NCBI RefSeq assembly: GCF_000733295.1
Contig: NZ_JPMI01000232.1
Span: forward strand, 27,574 to 91,573
DNA length: 64,000 bases
Source: Archangium violaceum Cb vi76
Lineage (GTDB): Bacteria; Myxococcota; Myxococcia; Myxococcales; Myxococcaceae
Reading direction: 5' to 3'
Position numbers and translations under genes: made by a program. Under the pieces are notes generated by a model. It was not told where the DNA came from and did no database searches. It worked only from the letters and a program-made list of their open reading frames with translations. Position 1 is the stretch's first letter; every line of letters begins with the position of its first letter. Below, piece by piece: positions 41,221 through 50,297 of this stretch.

Positions 41221-42003
41221 TCAGGGCTCCGAGGCGAGCCAGCGCAGCAGGGCTTCCGGGGCGTCCACGTGGACGAAGTGGCCCGCGTCGGGAAGGGTGG
41301 CCACCGGGCAGCCCAGGGACTCCATCCGCGCCAGGTCCGCGTCGGAGACGTAGTGGGCCCGGCCGCCGCGGATGCAGCGCACCTTCGCGCCCGGGCGCGT
41401 CAGCGCGGCCCACAGGTCCTCGCCATTCACCCGCCCGTGGAACTCGGCGAGCGACTCGCGGTCGAAGCGCCAGCGCACCGTGCCGTCCGGTGCCGGCTCC
41501 AGGTTCATGAGGAGCCAGTCCGACAGGGGGCCGGACAGCCCGCGTCCCGTCAGCTCCGTGCGCATCGTCCGGCGATCCGGCGCGCTGGGTGGCGCGGCCC
41601 GGAGGATCTCCAACACCTTGCCGCTCTCCGACAGCTGGGTGGGGATGGGGCTGGGGGTGATGTCCAGCAGCGTCACGCTCGCCACGTCGGCGGGGGAGCG
41701 CAGGCTCGCGGCGAGCGACACGCGCCCTCCCAGCGAGTGCCCCACCAGCTCCAACGGCCCTCGCAGCCCGGCCGCGCGCGCCGTCTCCAGCACGTCTCCG
41801 GCCACCGTGGCCAGGGTGGCCCCGGGCGGCAGCCGTGGCGAGGCGCCATGTCCCGTCATGTCCAGCAGGAGGAAGCGGCGGCTCTTGTCCGCCTCGCTCC
41901 ATGCCGTGGCCAGCGAGCGCAGGTTGCGCCCCGTGCCGAGGAAACCATGCAGCAGCACCGTGGGCCGCTGCCCCTCTCCCACCTGGAAGCTCTCGAGAAT
42001 CAC
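41221..42003 (-). CDS. Alpha/beta hydrolase (YbfF-like esterase)
   Basis: A 260-aa soluble hydrolase. The oxyanion 'LLHGFLGTGRNLRSLA', the nucleophile elbow 'LVGHSLGGRVSL' and a C-terminal His in 'DAGHFVHVDAPEALL' follow the alpha/beta fold, with an acidic residue between. The overall length and the 'LLDMTGHGASPRL' segment resemble YbfF-type thioesterases/esterases. The natural substrate is not known. ATG 42003. Confidence 0.85.
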   Translation of the reverse strand: MILESFQVGEGQRPTVLLHGFLGTGRNLRSLATAWSEADKSRRFLLLDMTGHGASPRLPPGATLATVAGDVLETARAAGLRGPLELVGHSLGGRVSLAASLRSPADVASVTLLDITPSPIPTQLSESGKVLEILRAAPPSAPDRRTMRTELTGRGLSGPLSDWLLMNLEPAPDGTVRWRFDRESLAEFHGRVNGEDLWAALTRPGAKVRCIRGGRAHYVSDADLARMESLGCPVATLPDAGHFVHVDAPEALLRWLASEP

Positions 42004-42049
42004 GGTTGCCTCCTATATCCCGAGCGCCTCCGCCACGCAGCGCCTTCGC

Positions 42050-43411
42050 TCACATCCCGAAGGGCCAGGTGTCCGCGGCATCCTCCTCCTCGTGGCCGGC
42101 GTCGCGGTCCAGCGGGTGCAGCGCGCTGGTGAGGTCATAGTGCAGCACCGCGTCGAACTGCGCCGGCAGGTCCGCGTGGAAGTAGTGGCTGTGGCGCTCG
42201 CTGTGGGGTGCGTAGATGACGCCGATGGCGCGCTCCAGGCGCCGCTCGCGCAGGCCCGAGCCCGCCTCGCCCAGGTCCTCCATCCGCAGGAGGAAGCCGG
42301 GCAGGCCCACCTCGTGGAAGAGCGCCTCGTAGCTGCCTCCCAGCGCGGGCCGCACCCGCCGTCTCAGGCCCGGCATGTCCCACTCCCGCGCGGCGATGAC
42401 GGTGCCCGAGTACGTGGTGAAGCCCACGTTGTACGTCTCCCGGCCATGGCGCTCGCGCATCAACTGGCCCAGGTTCAGCTCGCCCTGGTCCCCCATCTGC
42501 GTGGCGCGGGCATCGCCCAGGTGCGAGTTGTGCGCCCAGATGACCATGCGCGCGGGGTTGCCGTAGCGGCGGCCGAGGTACTCGGCCAGGGCGTCCGCGG
42601 TGTCCGCCATGTGGGTATCGCGCAGGTTCCACGACTCGTCGCGCCCGGCGAACAGGGTGCGGTAGTAGGCCTCCGCGTCGCGCGCCAGCCGGGCGTTCTG
42701 CTCCGCGTGGAAGAGCGCGTCCTGCTCGAGTGCTCCCTCCACGTCGCGCCGGCGCAGGTCCAGCAACTGCTCGAGGACTTCCTCCGAGCAGGTGTCCGCG
42801 TAGCCATACGCCGTGGCGTGGCCGTAGGCCTGGGGGTCCGTGCCGTAGCGGTCGAAGCAGGCGTAGCGGTGCCGGGCCTGTTCGGCCGCCTTGGGATCTC
42901 TCGTCTCCAGGTAGCGGATCACCTCGCGCATGGAGGCGTGCAGGCTGTAGAGGTCCAGCCCGTAGAAGCCCACCCGGGGCGCGTCCTTCCCGCGCGCGGC
43001 GTTGTGCGCGCGCATCCACTCCACCAGCTCCCGCACCTCCTGGTTGCGCCACATCCACCGGGGGAAGCGCTCGAAGCCGTCGAGTGCCCGCCGTGCATCC
43101 GTGTCCGGGCCCTGGCCGTGCACGTACTGGTTGAGCCGCAGCGCGTCCGGCCAGTCCGCCTCCACCGCCACCGCGCTGAAGCCCCGCTCGACGATGAGCC
43201 GGCGGGTGAGCGCGGCGCGGGCCCTGTAGAACTCGTGGGTTCCATGGGTGGCCTCGCCCAGCAGGACGAAGCGCGCGTCACCGATGCCTTCCAGGAGCGC
43301 GTCGAAGTCCGAGTCGTCATCCTTCAAGGGGATGGCCGCGGTGCGCACTCCATCGAGCAGCTCTGGACGGAGCTCCTGCACGCCGGGTCTGTCTTCATCG
43401 AACGGATTCAT
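42050..43411 (-). CDS. Erythromycin esterase family protein
   Basis: A 453-aa protein from ATG 43411. The family's catalytic segments are clear: 'FVLLGEATHGTHEFYRARA' (Glu-His metal-site motif), 'IVERGFSAVAVEADWPDAL', 'VGFYGLDLYSLHASMREVI', 'MVIWAHNSHLGDARATQMG' and 'YNVGFTTYSGTVIAAREWD'. True macrolide esterases (EreA/EreB) belong here, but most chromosomal members have unknown substrates, so resistance should not be assumed. Longer in-frame starts up to 43519 are Pro/Arg-rich and unlikely. It lies upstream of the alpha/beta hydrolase gene with a 46-nt gap, same strand. Confidence 0.85.
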   Translation of the reverse strand: MNPFDEDRPGVQELRPELLDGVRTAAIPLKDDDSDFDALLEGIGDARFVLLGEATHGTHEFYRARAALTRRLIVERGFSAVAVEADWPDALRLNQYVHGQGPDTDARRALDGFERFPRWMWRNQEVRELVEWMRAHNAARGKDAPRVGFYGLDLYSLHASMREVIRYLETRDPKAAEQARHRYACFDRYGTDPQAYGHATAYGYADTCSEEVLEQLLDLRRRDVEGALEQDALFHAEQNARLARDAEAYYRTLFAGRDESWNLRDTHMADTADALAEYLGRRYGNPARMVIWAHNSHLGDARATQMGDQGELNLGQLMRERHGRETYNVGFTTYSGTVIAAREWDMPGLRRRVRPALGGSYEALFHEVGLPGFLLRMEDLGEAGSGLRERRLERAIGVIYAPHSERHSHYFHADLPAQFDAVLHYDLTSALHPLDRDAGHEEEDAADTWPFGM

Positions 43412-43576
43412 GCAGTGAAGGTGGGCAGGCGGCCCGGAGCTGCCCACGCGGCCCCGACAAGCCGGAGGGTTGACGGACGGGAAGGCACTCCCGCTTCCCA
43501 TCTGGCCCCCTCCAGGCAAGCGGGCAGGCGCTCTCTTTCAACTCAGGAATAAGCAGGCTGGCCGACCCTGGAGGGC

Positions 43577-44170
43577 ATGAACACCTTCGACGACATGGAG
43601 CCCAAGCGAGAGAACAGGACGGTGTCGGCGGGGAGGTGTTGGCGGGGGGCGCGGTGGCTGGTGCTGGCCATGACACTCATGGTGGGCACGGCCCAGGCGA
43701 AGGTGCTGGCGGGAGTCCGGCTGCCGGATGCCATCTCGCTCCAGGGCAAGGAGCTCCTGTTGGAGCATGTGGAGCTCAAGAAGAAGCTCTTCTTCGAGCT
43801 CTACGTCTGGGGCCTCTACCTGGAGCAGAAGCCGGCCTCCACCCAGCAGGCCATCGCCTTCCAGGGACCCAAGCAGTTGCAGCTCCACTTCCGGCGGAGC
43901 ATCAAGCGCGAGCAGTTGGCGGATGCCTTCCGCGCCTTCCTCTCCAACAGCCGGGCGCTGCGCTCTCCGGAGATGAAGCGTCAATCGGAGATGCTCCTCC
44001 AGTCGCTCAAGGGCGTGCGCAGGGGCGACACCCTGCTCATCACCTATCTGCCGGACCAGGGATTGCTCATCTCCGGCGAGGGCAGCCAGGGCGCGACGAT
44101 TCCCGGCAAGGCCTTCGCGGACGCGCTCTTCGACGCGTGGCTGTCGGAGAACCCCATCTACGAGCGCTAG
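43577..44170 (+). CDS. Secreted chalcone isomerase-like domain protein
   Basis: A 197-aa protein with a signal peptide ending around TAQA-K. The mature part matches bacterial chalcone-isomerase-like proteins: 'AGVRLPDAISLQGKELLLEH', 'KKLFFELYVWGLYLEQKPAS', 'QLQLHFRRSIKREQLADAFR' and 'GVRRGDTLLITYLPDQGLLI'. Most bacterial members are not flavonoid enzymes but bind fatty acids or other lipids. The ATG at 43577 has GGAGGG only 1-2 nt upstream; a later in-frame ATG at 43595 is possible. Downstream gene is convergent. Confidence 0.8.
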   Translation: MNTFDDMEPKRENRTVSAGRCWRGARWLVLAMTLMVGTAQAKVLAGVRLPDAISLQGKELLLEHVELKKKLFFELYVWGLYLEQKPASTQQAIAFQGPKQLQLHFRRSIKREQLADAFRAFLSNSRALRSPEMKRQSEMLLQSLKGVRRGDTLLITYLPDQGLLISGEGSQGATIPGKAFADALFDAWLSENPIYER

Positions 44171-44176
44171 CCGCGC

Positions 44177-45340
44177 TCAGATGAGGTAGGAGCCCCGGAC
44201 CTCGGCGCCCTCGGCGAGCATGGCCGCGGTCCGGTCCAGGCGCTCGCGGCTGAGGTGGGTGAGCGCGCGGCGGACCTCGGGGTGGGTGAGCACCCGCTCC
44301 TTGACGGTCTCCTGATCCAGCACCAGCAGCAGGCACGAGGTGGCGGCGCGCACGGTGGCGGTGACGCGCAGATCCAACAGCAGGGAGATCTCCCCGAAGA
44401 GGGCGCCCTCGGTCATGTCGGGGTAGGGACGCTCGCCGCCGTCGGGAACCTGGTGCACCACGGAGCAGCGTCCGCGCAGCAGCAGGTGGAGCGCCTGGCT
44501 GCGCTGGCCCTGCTGGAGCAGCACGGTGCCGGGCTCCACGGTGAGCGTCTGGAAGCGCTGGGCGATGGTGCGCTTCTGCTCGTCGGAGAGCGGCTGGAAG
44601 ACGGGGTTGGATTCGAGCAGGTTGTTCAGCAGCCGGTCCTTGTAGAACCGCTGCACCATCCGCTCGAAGGTGGGGAAGCGGGCGCCGAGCTGGGCGAGCA
44701 TGTCGCGCGTCACCTCCAGCAGGGTGCAGTCGCGGAGGGAGATGACGCTGGCCGTGCGGGGCGCGTCGGAGATGAGTCCCAGCTCGCCGAAGAAGGAGCC
44801 TTCGGTCAGCTCGGCGAGGGTGCGGGGTGGAGCGTTCCTGGGCGTGTGCACCACGCGCACCGTGCCCGTCACGAGCATGAACATGGAGCGGCCCCGTTCA
44901 CCCTCGGTGATGATGTGCTCGCCTCCGTTCACGCGGCGCATCTCCAGCAGCTCGAGCAGCGCGAGGAACACGTCCTTGGGGAGCCTGGAGAACAGCGGCG
45001 TGCCGGGCGGCTCGGGTTCGTCGGGCCGCGGGTGCTCCTCGGCGCTCCGCATGGCGATCAGACTGGCGAGGTGCTCCGGGGTCTCCGCGTGCTGGGGCTC
45101 GAGCGCGAGGATGAGCTTGCAGGCGGCGATGGCGTGGAGGGTGTTGCCCTCGGTGGCGTAGCGGATGGCGAGGGAGTGGAGCTCGCGGACGGCCTCCTGC
45201 GGGTGTCCGAGCTGGGCGAGGAGCTCGGCCACCTTGAGGCGGGCGGCGGAGTCATGGGGGTTGAGCTCCACGGCCTTGCGGTAGTCGGCGAGGGCCTGCT
45301 CGGGCCTGCCCTGGAGGATGTTGTCGGTGGGGTGTGCCAC
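44177..45340 (-). CDS. TPR protein with two cyclic-nucleotide-binding domains
   Basis: A 387-aa cytoplasmic protein. It starts at GTG 45340 with GGAGG upstream. Residues 1-100 contain two TPR-like helix pairs ('ALADYRKAVELNPHDSAARL', 'EAVRELHSLAIRYATEGNTL'). Two cNMP-binding domains follow: 'EHIITEGERGRSMFMLVTGT' and 'FFGELGLISDAPRTASVISL', then 'GTVLLQQGQRSQALHLLLRG' and 'ALFGEISLLLDLRVTATVRA'. Both have the FGE motif and an Arg at the phosphate-binding position (PRTA; RVTA). No DNA-binding or kinase domain is fused, so it is probably a sensor or scaffold. This arrangement is common in myxobacteria. Confidence 0.88.
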   Translation of the reverse strand: MAHPTDNILQGRPEQALADYRKAVELNPHDSAARLKVAELLAQLGHPQEAVRELHSLAIRYATEGNTLHAIAACKLILALEPQHAETPEHLASLIAMRSAEEHPRPDEPEPPGTPLFSRLPKDVFLALLELLEMRRVNGGEHIITEGERGRSMFMLVTGTVRVVHTPRNAPPRTLAELTEGSFFGELGLISDAPRTASVISLRDCTLLEVTRDMLAQLGARFPTFERMVQRFYKDRLLNNLLESNPVFQPLSDEQKRTIAQRFQTLTVEPGTVLLQQGQRSQALHLLLRGRCSVVHQVPDGGERPYPDMTEGALFGEISLLLDLRVTATVRAATSCLLLVLDQETVKERVLTHPEVRRALTHLSRERLDRTAAMLAEGAEVRGSYLI

Positions 45341-45495
45341 GGGGACCTCCAGACGGGTGCGCGGGTACGACGCGACCGCATGATCGACGAGATGGAGGGC
45401 CGGGTAAAGCCACAGTGGTGTTGGCCCGCGACACGGGAGCGTCGTGTCCCCATGGGTTATGCTGTGGCTCAGCTCACCACCGAGGAGGGGGCTTC

Positions 45496-45735
45496 ATGCG
45501 TTGGCCGTTCGTGCTGGGTATCGCGCTGCTGGCGGGATTCATGGGGACGGGATGTCCGGAGACCTACGGGAAGCGGGGCACTCTGGACGACGCCATGGCC
45601 GAGGACATGGAGGAGCAGCGGGACGAGCGGAAGCGGGAGTTGGGAGAGCCCGTGCCATGTACCAAGCCCAGGGAACTGACGAGGGTTTGTGATGATGAGA
45701 ATCAACGAACCACGTGCCACTGGGAATGCAAATGA
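45496..45735 (+). CDS. Small cysteine-containing lipoprotein
   Basis: A 79-aa protein from ATG 45496, preceded by GAGGAGGGGG. The signal ends in 'GTGC' (lipobox). The mature part is acidic and basic in alternation ('DAMAEDMEEQRDERKRELGE') and carries four Cys near the C-terminus ('PCTK', 'VCDDENQRTTCHWECK'). Its stop overlaps the start of the next gene by ATGA. Function unknown; likely secreted or surface-anchored partner of the following protein. Confidence 0.72.
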   Translation: MRWPFVLGIALLAGFMGTGCPETYGKRGTLDDAMAEDMEEQRDERKRELGEPVPCTKPRELTRVCDDENQRTTCHWECK

Positions 45736-46619
45736 AGTGGCGTACGATCCTGGGTGTCACAGTGGGTTTGCTGCTTCCTCTGCCGTTCATGCTCGACCAC
45801 TGTGGCGCCTGGCTGCAGAATCAGCCTGTACAGGCCATCACTCCACAAGGTGCGAAGCTCGTTCCCATTCTCGCTCGGGATGAAAGAGGCGCGCTTCTGA
45901 CCTACGGACGTTCCTGCCAGGACTCGAAGGACTGCGATCCTCCGTTGGCGTGCCTGTCCCTCGCGCCTGGGCGGCAACGCGTCTGTGTCGACAGTTCGTG
46001 CATGACGGACCTGCAATGCAAGCAGGGATTCACCTGCCGGACCCGGCAGGCGCCAGGAAATGGCCCATTGGTGCGCCGGTGTGTCCTCATCGGGATTCGA
46101 AAGGAGGGGCAACCCTGCTTCGACAATGCAAGAGAGAAGGAAGCCGCGTGTGAACAGGGCCTGCTGTGCGGCGGTAGTTCTTGCGGCCGCCCCTGCCAGT
46201 TGGATGTGCCTTCGAGCTGCCCTGAGGGGTTCGTTTGCCGGCCGGATCCAGAGGCCCCTTCCTGCCAGCCCTTCTGCAAAGGTGGTGATTGTCCTGAAGG
46301 ACAGGAGTGTGTGGGGGCAGGCACTGACGATGCTCAATGCATGGTCGTCATCGGCGAGAACTGCCGGCGGCGTTCCTGTCCCGAAGGACAACAATGCAAG
46401 GTCGTCAGCTACACGCCTGAGGAGGAGGTCTGGCACGCCACCATGGAGTGCGTAACCCCCTGTGATGGCTCTCACCCCTGCCCCGAGGGCTCCATGTGCT
46501 TCCGGGGTGGATGTCGGCGGACATGCGGACCGGATGCGCAAGATGTCTGCGGCCCGGGCCGGCAATGCACTCAATACCCCTCCAAGCAACTCTGGCCCTG
46601 CGAGCCAACTCGCGATTGA
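45732..46619 (+). CDS. Secreted cysteine-rich protein
   Basis: A 295-aa protein from ATG 45732 (ATGA overlap with the lipoprotein gene). An N-terminal hydrophobic segment ('ILGVTVGLLLPLPFMLDHCG') serves as signal or anchor. The rest contains more than 25 Cys in repeated short patterns such as C-x(5)-C-x(4)-C, with 'CPEGFVCRPD', 'CPEGQECVGAG', 'CPEGQQCKVV' and 'CPEGSMCFRGG' as the clearest repeats. This is an EGF/granulin-like, disulfide-rich extracellular array. GC content and codon choice are lower than in neighbouring genes, as seen from many AAG/GAA-poor but T-ending codons, hinting at transfer. Function unknown. Confidence 0.75.
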   Translation: MKWRTILGVTVGLLLPLPFMLDHCGAWLQNQPVQAITPQGAKLVPILARDERGALLTYGRSCQDSKDCDPPLACLSLAPGRQRVCVDSSCMTDLQCKQGFTCRTRQAPGNGPLVRRCVLIGIRKEGQPCFDNAREKEAACEQGLLCGGSSCGRPCQLDVPSSCPEGFVCRPDPEAPSCQPFCKGGDCPEGQECVGAGTDDAQCMVVIGENCRRRSCPEGQQCKVVSYTPEEEVWHATMECVTPCDGSHPCPEGSMCFRGGCRRTCGPDAQDVCGPGRQCTQYPSKQLWPCEPTRD

Positions 46620-46700
46620 GGACGGGCGGGGGCTCCGCGCGGCGTATCGACCTGGGAAGTTACTCCCTGCGGGCCGTTTTCCGAGGTAGTATCCGCTCTC

Positions 46701-47063
46701 ATGGACGACATCGGCAAATTGAAGCGGATGCTGGGCGGTGCGCTCCTGGTCTCCCGGGAGCAATCCGGGCTCACGCAGGCCGAGGTCGCCTCGCAGGTAG
46801 GAATCGCCCCCGCCGTCTATGGCCGCATCGAGCGCGGACAGATGCTTCCCAGTGTCCCCACGCTGTGCCGCCTGTGCGCCACCCTGGGCGTCTCCTCGGA
46901 TGTGCTCCTGGGGCTCGATCCCGCCGAGCGTGAAGCCCTCGCCGGCCTGCCCGTGCCGGAACCGTCACCCGAGCTGCGCCGCCTCGCGTCCCTCGTGCGC
47001 ACGCTCTCCCCCGCCGCGCTCCGCACGCTCACGGCCGTGGCCACCGCCGTGGGGAACAGGTAG
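46701..47063 (+). CDS. XRE-type helix-turn-helix regulator
   Basis: A 120-aa protein. The helix-turn-helix is clear: 'LLVSREQSGLTQAEVASQVG', then 'IAPAVYGRIERGQMLPSVPT' (recognition helix and the GRIERG turn). The C-terminal 50 residues are helical ('ELRRLASLVRTLSPAALRTL') and may allow dimerisation. No ligand domain. The partner genes on the left are unrelated, and the M28 gene is convergent. It is probably a small repressor with an unknown target. Confidence 0.88.
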   Translation: MDDIGKLKRMLGGALLVSREQSGLTQAEVASQVGIAPAVYGRIERGQMLPSVPTLCRLCATLGVSSDVLLGLDPAEREALAGLPVPEPSPELRRLASLVRTLSPAALRTLTAVATAVGNR

Positions 47064-48071
47064 TCAGCGTGCTGCCGGCGCGGCGAGGGCCCCGACGGCG
47101 CACTGTACTCCCCGCACCACCTTCGCCAGGCGCGCGTAGTCGAGCGTGTCCCAGGTGTCCTGGGGCGTGTGGTAGTGCGGATTGCGGAAGAGGGCGGTGT
47201 CGGTGACCATCACCGCCGGGTATCCCTCGTCCCAGTAGCTGCCATGATCCGAGAAGTCCACGCCCTCGAGGCCTCGGGGCGCGGCGAGCGACTCCGCGGG
47301 CAGCTCGCTCGCGGTCCCCAGGGCCCGGTGCACGCGGTCCACCAGCGTGCGCTCATCCGTGCGGCCCACCACGGCGATGAAGTGGCCCTCCGTGGGGTAG
47401 CGCAGCCTCAGCGAGGCCACCGGGTAGCGTTGGCTGCCGGGGTCGTCGGAGAAGTAGCCGATGCTCTCGATGGAAATCATCGCGCGCACCTTCACGCCCT
47501 GCTCGCGCAGCCCCCGCGCGTGCACCTTGCTGCCCATGGTGCTCCGGCGGAAATGGGGTGGCTCCTCCAGCGTGTAGCCCACGAGGTCCACCCGCATGGG
47601 CGGCGGGTGCTCGCCCAGCCAGACCGCGAGCTCCAACAGGCCGGCCACGCCGCTGGCGTTGTCGTCCGCGCCGGGCGCTCCCCGCGCCGCGTCGTAGTGC
47701 GCGCCGATGACGAGCCGCTCCTCGCTGTCCGGGCCGAAGGTGGCGATGACGTTGCGGTAGCTCGCGCCGCCCGCCGTGTAGGGCTCCGAGCTCACGCGCC
47801 CGCCCGCGCGGGACAGCGCCTCGGCGATGTAGCCCGCGGTGCGCTCGAGGGTGTCCGGGTTCTGGTGATCTCTCGGGTGGAAGGTCTCGCTCAGGGTGCG
47901 CACGTGGGCCTTCAACCGCTCGGGGTCCACCTGGGCGGGGGAACAGGGGGCGGCCACCGGCTCGGGCGGCGCTCGCCCCAGCCAGCAGGAGGCCGCCGCG
48001 CCCATCACACCGAGCCCCACCATCGCCCCGAGCATGAGGGGGCGCTTCCAAGATGTCCTCGAGGAATCCAC
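47064..48071 (-). CDS. M28-family zinc aminopeptidase
   Basis: A 335-aa exported peptidase. GTG 48071 gives a positively charged N-region before the hydrophobic helix ('RTSWKRPLMLGAMVGLGVMG'); ATG 48035 is an alternative. The M28 metal ligands are visible: 'VIGAHYDAARGAPGADDNAS' (His and Asp), 'YTLEEPPHFRRS' (catalytic Glu pair), 'GVDFSDHGSYWDEGYPAV' and 'NPHYHTPQDTWDTL' with the last His. Members cleave N-terminal residues, often in the periplasm or outside. It is tail-to-tail with the XRE gene. Confidence 0.85.
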   Translation of the reverse strand: MDSSRTSWKRPLMLGAMVGLGVMGAAASCWLGRAPPEPVAAPCSPAQVDPERLKAHVRTLSETFHPRDHQNPDTLERTAGYIAEALSRAGGRVSSEPYTAGGASYRNVIATFGPDSEERLVIGAHYDAARGAPGADDNASGVAGLLELAVWLGEHPPPMRVDLVGYTLEEPPHFRRSTMGSKVHARGLREQGVKVRAMISIESIGYFSDDPGSQRYPVASLRLRYPTEGHFIAVVGRTDERTLVDRVHRALGTASELPAESLAAPRGLEGVDFSDHGSYWDEGYPAVMVTDTALFRNPHYHTPQDTWDTLDYARLAKVVRGVQCAVGALAAPAAR

Positions 48072-48196
48072 GAGCGGACGAAGCCACGCCGGGCGGGGGT
48101 CTGTCCATGGGGCGGGCGCGCTTCCCGTCCACGAGCGGGCACGGGGAGGTGCCGGGAGTGCCCCCACGCGCACCACTCCGCGTATCCTCGTGGGCC

Positions 48197-48799
48197 ATGA
48201 TGCTGAAGATCGTCCAGGCTGGAGAGCCGGTGTTGCGCCGGCGCGCGAGAGATCTCACCCCCGAGGAGATGACGAGCCCCGCGGTGCGGCAACTCATCAC
48301 CCTCATGCGCGAGACCATGCGGGACGCGCCGGGAGTGGGACTGGCCGCGCCCCAGGTGGGGGTGGACGTACGGCTCGCGGTCATCGAGGACCGGGCCGAG
48401 TACCAGGCGGCCCTCTCCCCCGAGGAGCTGGCCGCGCGGGAGCGCGAGCCGGTGGACTTCCACGTCATCATCAACCCGCGCCTCACCGTGGAGGATCCGG
48501 AGCCGGTGGAGTTCTACGAGGGCTGCCTGAGCGTCAGTGGCTTCTCCGCGCTGGTGCGGCGGGCCCGCGCCGTGCGTGTGGAGGCCTTCAACGAGAACGG
48601 CGAGGCCATCACCCTCCAGGCGCGTGGCTGGTATGCCCGCATCCTCCAGCATGAAATCGACCACCTGGACGGCACGCTCTACCTCGACCGGATGGAGCCG
48701 CGCAGCTTCACCACCCTGGAGAACCACCGCCGTCATTGGGCCTCCCGTCAGGTGGCCGAGGTGCGCCAGGTGCTCGGGTTGTCCGAGCGTCAGGGGTGA
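48197..48799 (+). CDS. def: Peptide deformylase
   Basis: A 200-aa enzyme that removes the formyl group from nascent N-formyl-Met. All three motifs are present: 'GVGLAAPQVGVD' (motif 1), 'EGCLSVSGF' (motif 2, metal Cys) and 'QHEIDHLDGTLYLD' (motif 3, His-Glu-x-x-His). It begins at ATG 48197 (a second ATG at 48200). It has about 30 residues between motifs 1 and 2 beyond the shortest forms, including 'YQAALSPEELAARERE'. Whether this is the housekeeping copy is not known from this window. Confidence 0.93.
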   Translation: MMLKIVQAGEPVLRRRARDLTPEEMTSPAVRQLITLMRETMRDAPGVGLAAPQVGVDVRLAVIEDRAEYQAALSPEELAAREREPVDFHVIINPRLTVEDPEPVEFYEGCLSVSGFSALVRRARAVRVEAFNENGEAITLQARGWYARILQHEIDHLDGTLYLDRMEPRSFTTLENHRRHWASRQVAEVRQVLGLSERQG

Positions 48800-48916
48800 G
48801 CCCGAAATCCGTGAGGCGATGAATACGTGCACGGGCCAACAAGACAGACACACAGGAGCAGCGCCGTGTCAGAGTACGAGGTAGCCTGGAGGTGGTGATG
48901 CTCGGGGGGTAGGGGC

Positions 48917-50179
48917 ATGGTGCCCTTCCGCCGCGAGTCGCGCATGCGTGCTCCTGTCTTGTTGGTATTGCTGCTCACGGCGGTGGGCTGTGGCGAGGAC
49001 TCCCTGGCGTTGCTCCAGGACGAGGCCTCGGACTGCCCCGAGGCGCCCGCGATGCGCCTGGGCGCCGCGCCCTCCGCGGCGGTGATGCTCAATGCCTACT
49101 ACCTCCAGGAGGAGGCCACGAGGGACCTGCGGCGGGGCCGCACCGAATCGCCCGCCGTGGAGGAGACGTTCGCCAAGGTCTCGGCGCTCGGAGTCCACGC
49201 CGTGCGCACCACGGGCTACAACGACGGGGCCGACAAGCGGGGCGACTCCGCCATCCAGGTGGCGCCGTTGCAGTACGACGAGGTGTCCCTGCGCGGGCTG
49301 GACCTGGTGCTCACCCGTGCCGCCGCGTACGGCGTGAAGCTCATCCTGCCCCTGGGCAACTACTGGGATGCCTACGGAGGCACCCGGCGCTACGTGGAGT
49401 GGGCGGGGTTGCCCTCGCCGGTGGAGGGAGATCCGCGCTTCTTCACCGAGCGCGCCGTCATCGACCACTACAAGGCGCACGTGGTCCGGATGCTCTCGCG
49501 CGAGAACACCTTCGACGGACTGCGTTACGGCGAGCACCCGGCCGTGCTGGCCTGGGAGTTGCTCAACGAGCCGCGTGGCAAGGGATTGGACCCGGAGGGC
49601 GCGGCCATGCGCGCCTGGGTGGACGAGGTGGCCGCGGTGGTGAAGGAGTACGCGCCCGGGCACCTGGTGGGCACGGGTGAGGAGGGCTTCGACACCTCGC
49701 TGGAGGGCTATGACGAGCTCTTCTGGCGGGGCGCGGCGTCCTCTCCCTTCTTCGAGGGAGGCAGCAGCTTCCGCCGCAACACGGCCTCGCCCTTCATCGA
49801 CTTCGCCAGCGTGCACTTCTACCCGGAGCTCTACGGGGTGAAGCGGGACGACACGGCCCGCGCCGGGGCGCACTGGTTCTTCGAGCACGCCGCCATCGCC
49901 CGGGACGTGGGCAAACCCCTGTTCATCGGCGAGTTCGCCCTGCGCAACCGCGAGGGTTTCTCGCTCGACGAGCGGCGGGCCATGTACCGCGGTTGGTTCC
50001 GCTGTGCCTGGCGCGTGGGCGCGGGCGCCAGCGGCCCGTGGATGTTCGCGAATGATTCGCGGCCGGACGAGTGGGACGAGTTCACCTTCTATTACCGCGA
50101 TGGCACCGTGCCCGCGGACCCGCGCAACCGTTACGCGGACCTCGTCGTCGAAGCCACGGCGCTCTCCGGCACGCGTTGA
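48917..50179 (+). CDS. Glycoside hydrolase family 5-like lipoprotein (mannanase/cellulase type)
   Basis: A 420-aa protein from ATG 48917, with a G-rich ribosome site upstream. A signal peptide ends in the lipobox 'TAVGC'. The catalytic TIM barrel shows the acid/base E218 in 'AWELLNEPRGKG' and the nucleophile E339 in 'LFIGEFALRNRE'. Other family marks are 'VHAVRTTGYNDGADKRGD' and 'FIDFASVHFYPELY'. The arrangement is close to bacterial beta-mannanase or endoglucanase of GH5. By location it should act on plant or fungal polysaccharide outside the cell or at the outer surface. No partner domains (CBM) are fused. Confidence 0.88.
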   Translation: MVPFRRESRMRAPVLLVLLLTAVGCGEDSLALLQDEASDCPEAPAMRLGAAPSAAVMLNAYYLQEEATRDLRRGRTESPAVEETFAKVSALGVHAVRTTGYNDGADKRGDSAIQVAPLQYDEVSLRGLDLVLTRAAAYGVKLILPLGNYWDAYGGTRRYVEWAGLPSPVEGDPRFFTERAVIDHYKAHVVRMLSRENTFDGLRYGEHPAVLAWELLNEPRGKGLDPEGAAMRAWVDEVAAVVKEYAPGHLVGTGEEGFDTSLEGYDELFWRGAASSPFFEGGSSFRRNTASPFIDFASVHFYPELYGVKRDDTARAGAHWFFEHAAIARDVGKPLFIGEFALRNREGFSLDERRAMYRGWFRCAWRVGAGASGPWMFANDSRPDEWDEFTFYYRDGTVPADPRNRYADLVVEATALSGTR

Positions 50180-50297
50180 GCTGTCTTTCCGCGTGGTCCC
50201 TCCGGAAAACCTCACATCCCGCTGAAGAAAGACATGGAGTGGGGTTGGCGGGAATCACTGGGATGACCAGTTTTCCCGCGAAGGGGGGGGAGTCTCC

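Noticed and set aside
42050..43411. Macrolide resistance gene
   Set aside because: Family membership alone does not show erythromycin hydrolysis; most members have unknown substrates.
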